Below, one piece after another: positions 1 to 8,381 of a DNA stretch of 64,000 bases. The notes under the pieces were generated by a model. It searched no databases, was not told the DNA's origin, and was given only the letters and a program-made list of their open reading frames with translations. The stretch is from Pseudomonas putida. GTDB lineage: Bacteria; Pseudomonadota; Gammaproteobacteria; Pseudomonadales; Pseudomonadaceae. The stretch's first letter is position 1. Each line of letters begins with the position of its first letter. The stretch spans positions 1-64,000 of the forward strand of contig NZ_JANHLE010000013.1 in assembly GCF_028682475.1 (NCBI RefSeq). Direction: 5' to 3'. Position numbers and translations under genes: made by a program.

Positions 1-5
1 TGCTT

Positions 6-30
6 GTGGGAGCGGGCTTGCCCCGCGATG
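6..30. repeat. REP palindrome (single unit at window edge)
   Basis: One REP unit of the family built on GCGGGCTTGCCCCGCGAT, just past the stop of the DUF4105 gene. A mirror partner may lie outside the window. Recurrent copies are at 13.3, 21.9, 49.1, 51.8 and 56.4 kb. Confidence 0.85.
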
Positions 31-33
31 GGA

Positions 34-1887
34 TCAGTAGTGATACCACTTCACCTCCAGCATCACCTCGTTCTGCGCCGTCGCCAGCTGACTGAATTCA
101 CGCTTGGCACTCAGGCGCAAACCGAGGTCACGGGACAACTCCCACTGCTGGTTCAGGCTCAGGCTGCGGCGCACCTCGCCGTTGGTGAAGTAATCGGCTT
201 TCGCCTCGACACTCAGGTTACCCAACGGATTGCGCCACAGCAGACCGGTGTTGAAGCCGGCCGCCGGGGAAATGAATTCGGAGAAGTCGTTGTTATGTTC
301 GACCCTCACCGTACCCAGGGCAAAGCCAAGCATTTCATCAGCCAGTTGCCAGGTACCGCCCGCCCCACCATTGACGTGGCTGACCAGCACTTCGTCGTCG
401 TGCTTGCCCAGCACCCGTTCAAGACCGCCGGTCACCTGCCACGACCAGGGTTGCAGCAGGTCGTTGCGCGGCGTCAGCGAGCGGATGGTAGCCAGGTCCA
501 GACGCTGCACCTGCCAGTCGTTGCTTTCGTACTGACGCACCTTGAGCTGGAGTATTTCGATCTGTGCACCGAGGGGGAAGCCATAGGCGTTGTCGTTGAG
601 ATCGTGGTAGGCCATGCGCAGGCCGTATTCGGCGAAGGCGCGGTCTTCGCGGGTCCCCGCGCCAAGCTGCCAGGTGCGCGATTGATGGCCATCCTCGGGC
701 AATCCGGGGCGTTCAATGTCCAGCTCCGGCGCCGGGTTGCGGTTGATTGCCCGCAGCAGCTCGAAGCTGCGCTGGGTCCGCGCCGGATCGCGCTCCTGAC
801 CGTTGGCCCGGTAGCGTTCGAGGCGGTAGGCAGCGTCCTGGACCAGCGCCTGACGGTCGCGGGGCAGGGCGGTGAACTCGGGACTCTGCAGGTGAGCGGT
901 GTCAGCGCTGACGTCCAGTACTTGTTGTTGCTCGGCGCTATCCAGCGGCTTGGCACGCTCCAGCAGCTCGCGTTCGCGCGACGGGCGATAGTCGATGCGT
1001 TCCACCAGCCCCGACTGCTTGACCGCCTTGACCGTGTCGGTGGGAATTGCGGTCAGCGGAAACTGTGAGGTCAGGTCCAGGCCCGGGCGGGCGACCTGGA
1101 GCAATTCGAGCAGGCGATACGAGCAGTTCTCGTCGAAAAAGAAATAGTCGAACTGGATCTGCTTGAGCTCCCAGACATGTTCGACCATGCGCCCGGTTTC
1201 TTCCGGTGTCAGGTTAAGCCGGTATTCCCACAGGTCGCGGTTCTCCAGGCTGCGGTATTCGGAGAGCTTTTCCTGGTAAGGCACCAGGGCAAACAGCCCC
1301 GGGTAGCCGCCCATCAGGCCTTTCCAGGCGTAGAGGATGCTGTTGTCGTTGCCTTCGATGTAGGCACCGAAGTTGATCGCGTAGCTGAGCAGGGCGGTCT
1401 GGTTGCTCTGCACGTCGGCCTGGTCGATGCGCAGCAGGGTATGACCGAACATCGAAGACGGGCTGTTGAGGTAAGCCGCAGGGAAGATCATCACTGCGCT
1501 ATGAGGCGAGACGTCCTTGTACCACTGGGTGTATTCCTTGCAGTCCGGCGCCGGCAGGTCATCGAGCTGCAGCTGTTCGCGCAGCCAGCGGGTGCGTGCC
1601 GGGAATACACATTGCGCATGTTTGTCGCCCAGACTGGCCGGGGCATAGAGAGCCTGCAATGTGGCGCGCAGCTCCTGGTCGGGATGGTGGGCACCGTCCT
1701 CGGCGAGGAAGAAGCGCCGGTCATCGACATAGCTGCGCCAGCCGCCGAGCTTGGCGGTTTCATAGTGGCCCAGGGAGATCCAGTAACGGTCGGCGGCCAG
1801 TTGCGCAAGGCGTGTGTCATCGTATGAGGGAGCAGCTTGCAGCGGGGCGCAGGCACAGAGCGCCAGGTAGGCAAGGCGTTTGAGCAT
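34..1887 (-). CDS. DUF4105 (Lnb-like N-terminal) secreted protein
   Basis: A 617-residue protein with an N-terminal signal peptide (hydrophobic LAYLALCACAPLQA then the mature end), so probably periplasmic or outer-membrane associated. The middle part, with the SMFGHTLLRID and DENCSYRLLELL motifs, matches the DUF4105 family. The C-terminal third has alternating short hydrophobic strands and ends in a tryptophan/tyrosine tail (KWYHY), which suggests an outer-membrane barrel; that is inference. An in-frame TTG lies three codons upstream, but the ATG at 1887 places the signal peptide best. The role is not known to me. The opposite strand has a long open frame that is an antisense shadow. Confidence 0.85.
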   Translation of the reverse strand: MLKRLAYLALCACAPLQAAPSYDDTRLAQLAADRYWISLGHYETAKLGGWRSYVDDRRFFLAEDGAHHPDQELRATLQALYAPASLGDKHAQCVFPARTRWLREQLQLDDLPAPDCKEYTQWYKDVSPHSAVMIFPAAYLNSPSSMFGHTLLRIDQADVQSNQTALLSYAINFGAYIEGNDNSILYAWKGLMGGYPGLFALVPYQEKLSEYRSLENRDLWEYRLNLTPEETGRMVEHVWELKQIQFDYFFFDENCSYRLLELLQVARPGLDLTSQFPLTAIPTDTVKAVKQSGLVERIDYRPSRERELLERAKPLDSAEQQQVLDVSADTAHLQSPEFTALPRDRQALVQDAAYRLERYRANGQERDPARTQRSFELLRAINRNPAPELDIERPGLPEDGHQSRTWQLGAGTREDRAFAEYGLRMAYHDLNDNAYGFPLGAQIEILQLKVRQYESNDWQVQRLDLATIRSLTPRNDLLQPWSWQVTGGLERVLGKHDDEVLVSHVNGGAGGTWQLADEMLGFALGTVRVEHNNDFSEFISPAAGFNTGLLWRNPLGNLSVEAKADYFTNGEVRRSLSLNQQWELSRDLGLRLSAKREFSQLATAQNEVMLEVKWYHY

Positions 1888-1963
1888 GTCGGGCAACTAC
1901 GTCTGAATGATGCCGATAGAGGCAGGAAACAACCCGCCCCGGTCAGGGGCGGGTGGGCCGAGC

Positions 1964-2452
1964 TTAAGCCTGGGTCGCGTACTTGGCCAGGCGTGGATCG
2001 CTTTTGAGTACTGCCAGGGTGTTGCTGTGAACATCTTCGGCGGTCACATCCGCAGTCTTGAAAATTTCCTGGAAGTGCTGGTGGGTGACGGCGGCAAAGT
2101 GCGCACGGTCTTCCGGGGCGACGCCAAGCACCACCGCGTAGGTGGTCAACGCTTCGCCCTGACCTTTGGCCATGTCTTCGGAGAGTTCGTTCATCATGCC
2201 GTTCATGGCGAACCAGGATTTGCCGCCATAGGTCAGTGCCGCGTTGGTCGAACAGCCGTTGGTGCCCGAGGTCATGCCGAAGGTGGCGTTGCCGGAGGTA
2301 CCGTTGGTGGTGGAAGCGAGGAAGTGGGCCGGTGTGCCGCGTTGGCCCTCGAACAGCATGTTGCCCCAGCCGCAGTCCGGTCCACCAGGGGCCTGGGCCA
2401 TGGCGTTGAGGGAAACCGCGGTGAACAGAGTACCCAGAAGAATCCGTTTCAT
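1964..2452 (-). CDS. DUF3015 family exported protein
   Basis: A 162-residue protein with a clear signal peptide (MKRILLGTLFTAVSLNAMAQ) and a mature part rich in Gly, Asn and Thr. The CGWGNMLFEGQRG stretch and the two cysteines (CGW and NGCS) are typical of DUF3015 proteins. Expected to be periplasmic; function unknown. It is transcribed divergently from the Lon-like protease across a 278-base gap in which I recognise no other feature. Confidence 0.85.
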   Translation of the reverse strand: MKRILLGTLFTAVSLNAMAQAPGGPDCGWGNMLFEGQRGTPAHFLASTTNGTSGNATFGMTSGTNGCSTNAALTYGGKSWFAMNGMMNELSEDMAKGQGEALTTYAVVLGVAPEDRAHFAAVTHQHFQEIFKTADVTAEDVHSNTLAVLKSDPRLAKYATQA

Positions 2453-2730
2453 AGCTTTGTTCTCTTTCTAGTCGTAGATACCAAAGGTCAGGGTTATCTG
2501 GCATGTCTGTCAGCAGAATTGCCAGGGCGGGTCGGTTGTTTACCCAGCCGCGCAGTAATGGAGTTTAGGCACGATCTAAGGGTTCCGTGATTTATTGCGA
2601 AAAATTGCTGAGGAATGTTGACCGGGCGCGGGTTTTCGACCCTGCGACATATTGTGCCGATGAGCCTTGCAAGGCGCGGGCAGGCGGCGCCAGAATGCCG
2701 TCATCTGCCCCGCCGAAGTAAGGAAGCCCG

Positions 2731-5169
2731 ATGCCCGATCCTGTCGCTGCGAGCCTGCGTCTTGCGCCAGAAGCCTTGACCCGGCCGTTTTCCGCCGAAC
2801 AGTTCGCCTTTTCCACCACCAATGATCTGGAGCCTTTTCGCGGTGTGCTTGGCCAGGAACGTGCTGTCGAAGCCTTGCAATTCGGCGTCGCCATGCCGCG
2901 CCCCGGTTACAACGTGTTTGTCATGGGTGAGCCCGGCACCGGGCGATTCTCGTTCGTCAAACGTTACCTCAAGGCCGAAGGCAAGCGTCTGCAAACGCCG
3001 TCGGACTGGGTCTACGTCAATAATTTCGACGAGCCGCGCGAGCCGCGGGCCCTGGAGCTGCCCCCGGGCAGTGCGGGGGCGTTCATCAGTGACATCGGTG
3101 GTCTGATCGACAACCTGCTGGCCACCTTCCCGGCGGTGTTCGAGCACCCGTCCTACCAGCAGAAGAAGAGCGCCATCGACCGCGCCTTCAACCAGCGCTA
3201 TGACCGTGCCCTGGATGTCATCGAGCGCGCGTCGCTGGAAAAGGACGTGGCCCTGTACCGCGACAGCAGCAACGTCGCTTTCACGCCGATGGCCGATGGC
3301 AAGGCGCTCGACGAGGCGGAATTCGCCCAGTTGCCGGAAGCCGAGCGCGAGCGCTTCCATGAAGATATCGCCGCCCTCGAAGAGCGCCTCAACGAAGAGC
3401 TGGCCAGCCTGCCGCAGTGGAAGCGCGAATCGAACAATCAGCTGCGCCAGTTGAACGAAGAAACCATCACCCTCGCGCTCCAGCCTTTGCTCGCGCCGCT
3501 GTCGGAAAAGTACGCGGAGAATGCTGCCGTGTGTGCTTACCTGCAGGGCATGCAGGTTTATCTGCTGCGCACGGTGGTCGAGCAACTGGTCGATGACAGC
3601 AAGACTGACGCCCAGGCGCGCAAGCTGCTGGAAGAGCAATACGCCCCGAGCCTGGTGGTCGGCCATCACGTCAGTGGTGGCGCACCGGTGGTGTTCGAAC
3701 CGCACCCTACCTATGACAACCTGTTCGGCCGTATTGAATACAGCACCGACCAGGGCGCGCTCTACACTACCTATCGCCAGCTGCGCCCCGGCGCGCTGCA
3801 CCGGGCCAATGGCGGCTTCCTGATCCTCGAAGCGGAGAAGATGCTCGGTGAGCCGTTTGTCTGGGATGCGCTCAAGCGCGCCCTGCAATCGCGCAAGCTG
3901 AAGATGGAGTCGCCGCTCGGTGAGTATGGCCGCCTGGCTACCGTGACCCTCAATCCGCAGATGCTGCCGCTGAACATCAAGGTGGTGATCATCGGCTCGC
4001 GCCAGTTGTACTACGCCTTGCAGGACCATGATCCGGACTTCCAGGAAATGTTCCGGGTGCTGGTGGACTTCGACGAAGACATCCCGATGGTCGACGAGAG
4101 TCTGGAGCAGTTCGCCCAGTTGCTCAAAACCCGCACCAGCGAGGAGGGCATGGCACCGCTGAGCGCCGATGCGGTGGCGCGTCTGGCGACCTACAGTGCG
4201 CGCCTGGCCGAGCATCAGGGGCGTTTGTCGGCGCGCATTGGCGACCTGTTCCAGCTGGTCAGCGAGGCGGATTTCATTCGTCACCTGGCCAACGACGAGA
4301 TGACCGATGCCGGTCATATCGAACGCGCGCTCAAGGCCAAGGCGACCCGCACCGGCCGGGTCTCGCAGCGCATTCTCGACGACATGCTGGCGGGGATCAT
4401 CCTCATCGACACCGAAGGCGCCGCGGTCGGCAAGTGCAACGGCCTGACCGTGCTGGAAGTCGGTGACTCGGCGTTCGGTATCCCCGCGCGCATCTCCGCC
4501 ACGGTTTATCCCGGTGGCAGCGGCATTGTCGATATCGAGCGCGAGGTCAACCTCGGCCAGCCGATTCACTCCAAAGGCGTAATGATCCTCACCGGCTACC
4601 TGGGCAGTCGTTATGCCCAGGAATTCCCTCTGGCGATTTCGGCGAGCATTGCTCTGGAGCAGTCTTACGGTTATGTGGACGGTGACAGTGCGTCGCTCGG
4701 CGAGGCCTGCACACTGATCTCGGCGTTGTCGAAAACCCCGCTCAAGCAGTGCTTTGCCATCACCGGCTCGATCAATCAGTTCGGTGAAGTGCAGGCGGTG
4801 GGTGGGGTCAACGAGAAAATCGAAGGCTTCTTCCGCCTCTGCGAGGCGCGCGGGCTGACGGGCGAGCAGGGCGCGATCATTCCGCGCGCCAACGTCGCCA
4901 CCCTGATGCTCGATGAGCGGGTGTTGCAGGCGGTGCGCGCAGGCATGTTCCACGTCTATGCGGTCAGCCAGGCCGATGAAGCCTTGAGCCTGTTGGTCGG
5001 CGAACCGGCCGGTGAGCCGGATGCCGAAGGCGAATTCCCCGAGGGCAGCGTCAACGCCCGCGTGGTAGAGCGCCTGCGGGTGATTGCCGAAATGATCAGT
5101 GAAGAGGAGCTCAAGGAGGCCGAGAAAGAGCATGCCGAGCAAGCCCTGGCCCAGGTGAAATCGTCCTGA
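2731..5169 (+). CDS. Lon-like ATP-dependent protease (LonB/YcbZ type)
   Basis: An 812-residue cytoplasmic AAA+ protease fusion of the LonB/YcbZ class, without the long substrate-binding N domain of LonA. The ATPase P-loop at about residue 70 reads GEPGTGRFS, with Arg where classical P-loops carry Lys. The Walker B region is GGFLILEAEK. A coiled-coil-like Glu/Arg-rich insert spans about 190-250. The C-terminal protease domain has Ser653 in DGDSAS and Lys696 in GGVNEKIEGF, 43 residues apart as in the Lon Ser-Lys dyad. A terminator follows directly. The ATG was chosen because the preceding AAGGAAG serves as ribosome site. A long minus-strand frame here is a shadow. Confidence 0.92.
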   Translation: MPDPVAASLRLAPEALTRPFSAEQFAFSTTNDLEPFRGVLGQERAVEALQFGVAMPRPGYNVFVMGEPGTGRFSFVKRYLKAEGKRLQTPSDWVYVNNFDEPREPRALELPPGSAGAFISDIGGLIDNLLATFPAVFEHPSYQQKKSAIDRAFNQRYDRALDVIERASLEKDVALYRDSSNVAFTPMADGKALDEAEFAQLPEAERERFHEDIAALEERLNEELASLPQWKRESNNQLRQLNEETITLALQPLLAPLSEKYAENAAVCAYLQGMQVYLLRTVVEQLVDDSKTDAQARKLLEEQYAPSLVVGHHVSGGAPVVFEPHPTYDNLFGRIEYSTDQGALYTTYRQLRPGALHRANGGFLILEAEKMLGEPFVWDALKRALQSRKLKMESPLGEYGRLATVTLNPQMLPLNIKVVIIGSRQLYYALQDHDPDFQEMFRVLVDFDEDIPMVDESLEQFAQLLKTRTSEEGMAPLSADAVARLATYSARLAEHQGRLSARIGDLFQLVSEADFIRHLANDEMTDAGHIERALKAKATRTGRVSQRILDDMLAGIILIDTEGAAVGKCNGLTVLEVGDSAFGIPARISATVYPGGSGIVDIEREVNLGQPIHSKGVMILTGYLGSRYAQEFPLAISASIALEQSYGYVDGDSASLGEACTLISALSKTPLKQCFAITGSINQFGEVQAVGGVNEKIEGFFRLCEARGLTGEQGAIIPRANVATLMLDERVLQAVRAGMFHVYAVSQADEALSLLVGEPAGEPDAEGEFPEGSVNARVVERLRVIAEMISEEELKEAEKEHAEQALAQVKSS

Positions 5170-5179
5170 GTCAAATTAT

Positions 5180-5218
5180 CGGCGCCGCAGCGGTCATGAC
5201 CGCTGGGCGCCGGTTTTT
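5180..5218 (+). terminator. Rho-independent terminator of the Lon-like gene
   Basis: A two-part stem (GGCGCC and AGCGGT, paired with ACCGCT and GGCGCC) is followed by GGTTTTTCC, 11 bases after the stop codon. Confidence 0.8.
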
Positions 5219-5328
5219 CCACGCGGCAGCGGATTTCTTCTATTCTTCTATGCAGGGATCGTAGTCATTACAGGATCGAAACAGCCTTGCCCGCAAGGCT
5301 GAACCAGGGTTTACCGAGGATCGTCGCC

Positions 5329-5670
5329 ATGCCGCGCAGCCTCAGCCTCACCCGCCAATGCCTGGGCCTGGTGACCCGCATTGAATGCAGCATTCGCCCA
5401 CTGGCCGGTGACAACGGCATGTGGACCCTTTTATTTGCCGCCGGCATGGCTGGCGAACAACCTTCGGCGATCAAAGCCCAGGGACCTTTTCATGGGCCCT
5501 TTGTGGCTGAATCAGTGCTCGACGCCATCGTCGACAGCCTGACCCTGCATGGCTATCAGGTGGCCGACGACCCGCAGATCTGGTGCGTGCACCTGCAGGC
5601 CCAGCTCCGCCGGATCAATGGTGAGCGAGTCCATCACGTCGGCGATTTCCAGTTCCATCCGGAAACCTGA
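5329..5670 (+). CDS. Hypothetical protein, 113 aa
   Basis: A 113-residue soluble protein that I do not recognise. The ATG at 5329 has ACCGAGGA about eight bases upstream, so I prefer it to the in-frame TTG at 5287. The sequence has alpha/beta character (RIECSIRPLAGDNGMWTLL, a VLDAIVDSLTLHGYQV helix-strand segment) and no signal peptide, membrane segment or cysteine cluster. It stands alone between two terminators, so it is probably monocistronic. Confidence 0.7.
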   Translation: MPRSLSLTRQCLGLVTRIECSIRPLAGDNGMWTLLFAAGMAGEQPSAIKAQGPFHGPFVAESVLDAIVDSLTLHGYQVADDPQIWCVHLQAQLRRINGERVHHVGDFQFHPET

Positions 5671-5708
5671 AGCGCCGATCCGCAGGCACTGCAACAACGC
5701 CCGATGCT

Positions 5709-5740
5709 GCCCCTGTGGCAGCGTGCCACGGGCTTTTTCT
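5709..5740 (+). terminator. Probable terminator
   Basis: The stem GTGGCA / TGCCAC, extended by CCC/GGG across a bulge and followed by CTTTTTCT, lies between the 113-aa gene and the YqhA-like gene. Confidence 0.55.
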
Positions 5741-5796
5741 GTCATGGCTGGCTGTTATACTCGCGCTCGCTTTTTTTGCCACCTGACGAGTTTTCA

Positions 5797-6285
5797 ATGG
5801 AACGTATTATCGAAAATGCGATGTATGCCTCGCGCTGGCTGCTCGCCCCGATCTATTTTGGTCTGTCGTTGGGCCTGCTGGCGCTGGCACTGAAGTTCTT
5901 CCAGGAGATCTTCCATGTGCTGCCCAATATCTTCTCGCTGGCCGAGGCTGACCTGATCCTGGTGATCCTTTCGCTGATCGACATGGCCCTGGTCGGTGGT
6001 CTGCTGGTGATGGTGATGATTTCCGGCTACGAGAACTTCGTCTCCCAGCTGGATATCGACGAAGACAAGGAAAAACTCAACTGGCTGGGCAAGATGGACT
6101 CGTCTTCGCTGAAGATGAAAGTGGCGGCGTCGATCGTGGCGATCTCCTCGATCCATCTGCTGCGGGTGTTCATGGATGCGCGCAACATCGAGACCGAATA
6201 CCTGATGTGGTACGTGATCATCCACATGACCTTCGTGGTGTCGGCCTTCGCCATGGGCTACCTGGACAAGCTGACCAAGCACTGA
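5797..6285 (+). CDS. YqhA/UPF0114 family inner-membrane protein (TIGR00645)
   Basis: A 162-residue integral membrane protein with about four hydrophobic segments: around residues 14-34 ([18 protein letters not shown]), 50-77 ([20 protein letters not shown]), 108-125 and 135-155. Between segments two and three is a charged cytoplasmic stretch ([16 protein letters not shown]) characteristic of the family. Length matches E. coli YqhA. Transport function is only presumed in this family. The ATG at 5797 was chosen because the open frame upstream has no ribosome site and overlaps the preceding terminator. Confidence 0.9.
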   Translation: MERIIENAMYASRWLLAPIYFGLSLGLLALALKFFQEIFHVLPNIFSLAEADLILVILSLIDMALVGGLLVMVMISGYENFVSQLDIDEDKEKLNWLGKMDSSSLKMKVAASIVAISSIHLLRVFMDARNIETEYLMWYVIIHMTFVVSAFAMGYLDKLTKH

Positions 6286-6308
6286 TCCCCCGTCCGGCGC
6301 GCTGAATG

Positions 6309-6349
6309 ACCGCCCGTCCGTTGCAAAACGGACGGGCGGTTGCGTTTTT
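6309..6349 (+). terminator. Strong Rho-independent terminator
   Basis: A perfect 12-base stem ACCGCCCGTCCG / CGGACGGGCGGT with a TTGCAAAA loop, then TGCGTTTTTG. It ends the YqhA-like gene. Confidence 0.85.
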
Positions 6350-6432
6350 GCCTTGTGCTTTGCCGCCTGCTGTACAAAAAATGAACCGTCACTCGAAGTG
6401 CCTGCTCAACGTTCCAGTAGCGAGGTATCAGC

Positions 6433-6738
6433 ATGAACCTTCAACAACTGAACACAGAGGCCAAGGCCGGTCATGTCGAAGAACTCAATCTGATCGCCCT
6501 CGAAGGCGGCGATTTCATTATCGAAGCACGGGTGAAAGGCCACGCCCATCCACTGGATGACAGACATGGACAGCGCGTGAAAGTGCATTCGGTGGTTGAT
6601 GCGCAGCGTCTGCTCAACGGTTTGCCCTCCGTGCCGGTGCACATGGTGCACTGGTCGATGGATGACGAGATGTGCGGCGCCGGCAGCGCCGGTGACGGCG
6701 ACCTGAAAATCCCGATGCCACGCCGTTCTGCCTGGTAG
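6433..6738 (+). CDS. DUF6482 family protein
   Basis: A 101-residue soluble protein starting MNLQQLNTEA. The core GGDFIIEARV and the C-terminal VHMVHWSMDDEM segment look like the small pseudomonad family now called DUF6482. It has no signal peptide, metal site or enzyme motif that I can see. The opposite strand also has an open frame of similar size, but the plus frame has the better start. Function unknown. Confidence 0.7.
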   Translation: MNLQQLNTEAKAGHVEELNLIALEGGDFIIEARVKGHAHPLDDRHGQRVKVHSVVDAQRLLNGLPSVPVHMVHWSMDDEMCGAGSAGDGDLKIPMPRRSAW

Positions 6739-6824
6739 CTGAACTGCTTTGCCGCAGTGTGCTAGGCTGCTCGCCCTTTTCATAAAGGGCGCAGTTGTCG
6801 TGCGCCCTGCAGCGGAGCAAGCAA

Positions 6825-7442
6825 ATGTCCGAAATCAACCTGTCTACCGACGAAACTCGCGTCAGCTACGGCATCGGCCGTCAGCTGGGTGGCCAACTGC
6901 GTGACAACCCGCCACCGGGCGTGAGCCTGGACGCGATCCTGGCCGGCCTGACCGACGCTTTCAACGGCAAAGACAGCCGCGTCAGTGAGGAAGACCTGTC
7001 GGCCAGCTTCAAGGTCATCCGTGAAATCATGCAGGCAGAAGCGGCGGCCAAGGCCGAAGCGGCTGCTGGCGAAGGCAAGGCCTTCCTGGCCGAAAACGCC
7101 AAGCGTGACGGCATCACCACCCTGGCTTCGGGCCTGCAGTTCGAAGTCCTGACCGCAGGTGAAGGCGCCAAGCCAAGCCGTGACGACAGCGTGCGCACTC
7201 ACTACCACGGCACCCTGATCGACGGCACCGTGTTCGACAGCTCCTACGAGCGTGGTCAGCCTGCAGAGTTCCCGGTCAGCGGCGTGATCGCTGGCTGGAC
7301 CGAAGCCCTGCAACTGATGAACGCCGGCAGCAAATGGCGCCTGTACGTTCCGAGCGAGCTGGCTTACGGCGCTCAGGGCGTTGGCAGCATCCCGCCGCAC
7401 AGCGTACTGGTGTTCGACGTCGAGCTGCTGGACGTACTGTAA
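6825..7442 (+). CDS. fklB: FKBP-type peptidyl-prolyl cis-trans isomerase
   Basis: A 205-residue isomerase. Residues 1-80 form the helical dimerisation domain of FklB/FkpA-type proteins (DETRVSYGIGRQLGGQL). An Ala/Glu-rich linker follows, then a C-terminal FKBP domain with VRTHYHGTLIDGTVFDSSYERGQPAEF and the GSKWRLYVPSELAYG signature. No signal peptide, so cytoplasmic. The start is ATG 6825, with GGAGCAAGCAA upstream; an in-frame start ten codons earlier lacks a ribosome site. A GAGGGCC/GGCCCTC hairpin and a REP pair follow the stop. The matching P. aeruginosa gene sits in the same neighbourhood. Confidence 0.92.
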   Translation: MSEINLSTDETRVSYGIGRQLGGQLRDNPPPGVSLDAILAGLTDAFNGKDSRVSEEDLSASFKVIREIMQAEAAAKAEAAAGEGKAFLAENAKRDGITTLASGLQFEVLTAGEGAKPSRDDSVRTHYHGTLIDGTVFDSSYERGQPAEFPVSGVIAGWTEALQLMNAGSKWRLYVPSELAYGAQGVGSIPPHSVLVFDVELLDVL

Positions 7443-7469
7443 GCACTGCGGAGGGCCTTTCGGCCCTCA

Positions 7470-7553
7470 TCGCCGGCAAGGCCGGCTCCCACAGGATTGC
7501 ACTGATCTGAAGATCAACTGGGTCTCTGTGGGAGCTGGCCTTGCCAGCGATGC
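7470..7553. repeat. Inverted REP pair (GCCGGCAAGGCCGGC type)
   Basis: Two REP units face each other: ATCGCCGGCAAGGCCGGCTC at 7470 and a diverged mirror copy (GTGGGAGCTGGCCTTGCCAG) ending at 7553, about 35 bases apart. They lie between the convergent ends of fklB and the 82-aa gene, and may act in 3-prime end formation. Confidence 0.85.
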
Positions 7554-7556
7554 TTT

Positions 7557-7805
7557 TCAGTTCCACTCGGTTCCACCACCAGGGCGCAACGCCCGCGCAT
7601 AGCAGAACAGGAACAGGTTCCTCACCAGTTCCTTGAGCACAATCGGCTCACTTGAATTCAAACCGTTGAGGTCCAGGTCACCCTGATCGCGCAGTTCGTC
7701 CAGTGCTTCTTCTTCGAGCACGGCACAGACTTCGCCGGTTTCCCGGTGCAGGATGCGCAGGTAAGGATGGGGGCGGTCAAGCCAGGCGTCGATCAGATAA
7801 GTCAT
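7557..7805 (-). CDS. Small conserved protein, PA4570-like, iron-regulated
   Basis: An 82-residue protein beginning MTYLIDAWLDRPHPYLRI. It has no signal peptide and no known catalytic motif. The acidic middle (CAVLEEEALDELRDQGDLDL) may be a helix. Its place between fklB and ispB/rplU matches P. aeruginosa PA4570, which I recall as induced by iron starvation. A Fur-box-like sequence sits 27 bases upstream of the start. The upstream extension of the frame (to 7934) would run through that operator, so the ATG at 7805 with AAGGAGAA upstream is the better start. Confidence 0.8.
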   Translation of the reverse strand: MTYLIDAWLDRPHPYLRILHRETGEVCAVLEEEALDELRDQGDLDLNGLNSSEPIVLKELVRNLFLFCYARALRPGGGTEWN

Positions 7806-7831
7806 GGCTATTCTCCTTGGAAGCTTCCAAT

Positions 7832-7850
7832 GAGAATAATTCTTATTATC
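7832..7850 (-). promoter_or_regulatory. Fur box
   Basis: GAGAATAATTCTTATTATC matches the 19-base Fur consensus GATAATGATAATCATTATC at 14 of 19 positions by my count. It lies 27-45 bases ahead of the start codon of the PA4570-like gene. Confidence 0.75.
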
Positions 7851-7940
7851 AGAATAGCAAGAGACTATTGGGAAAAAATCGCCCAATGGTGTTTGGCGCG
7901 ATGTTTCGAGGCTGGCTGGCAGCCCCGAAACCACCGGGAC

Positions 7941-8282
7941 TCAGACCTTGCGGACGAACTCGGATTTCAGCTTCATCGGGCCAATGCCGTCGATCTTGCA
8001 GTCGATGTCGTGGTCGCCATCGCACAGGCGGATGTTCTTGACCTTGGTGCCGACCTTGACCACCAGCGAGGTGCCTTTGACCTTCAGGTCCTTGATCACG
8101 GTGATGGTGTCGCCGTCCTGCAGGACGTTGCCCACCGAATCCTTCTTGACCGCTTCATCGCTCACTGCCTCGGCTTCACCGGCGGCGGACCACTCGTGAG
8201 CGCACTCTGGGCAGATCAGCTGGGTGCCGTCTTCGTAGGTGTATTCGGAGTTGCATTTAGGGCAGGGTGGCAAAGTGCTCAC
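7941..8282 (-). CDS. yjdM: Zinc-ribbon protein YjdM/PhnA family
   Basis: A 113-residue cytoplasmic protein. The N-terminal zinc ribbon carries CPKC and CPEC (residues 7-29). The C-terminal PhnA domain has the [15 protein letters not shown] and GTKVKNIRL motifs. The length matches E. coli YjdM, which was once called PhnA; a role in phosphonate use is not established for the family. The gene is transcribed alone on the minus strand, between the Fur-regulated gene and ispB. Confidence 0.92.
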   Translation of the reverse strand: MSTLPPCPKCNSEYTYEDGTQLICPECAHEWSAAGEAEAVSDEAVKKDSVGNVLQDGDTITVIKDLKVKGTSLVVKVGTKVKNIRLCDGDHDIDCKIDGIGPMKLKSEFVRKV

Positions 8283-8381
8283 TAGGGTTCCTCAAGACGT
8301 ACAGGTACAAAACCTACATTGTATAGGGTTTTGTCCGTCAGAGGGTAATCAGGCCCATCGAGCGATGGGCCAGAGGCAGGA

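Noticed and set aside
2701..5142. 813-codon open frame on minus
   Set aside because: It is the antisense of the Lon-like gene. It has no ribosome site and low-complexity His/Gln/Arg composition, typical of GC-rich shadow frames.
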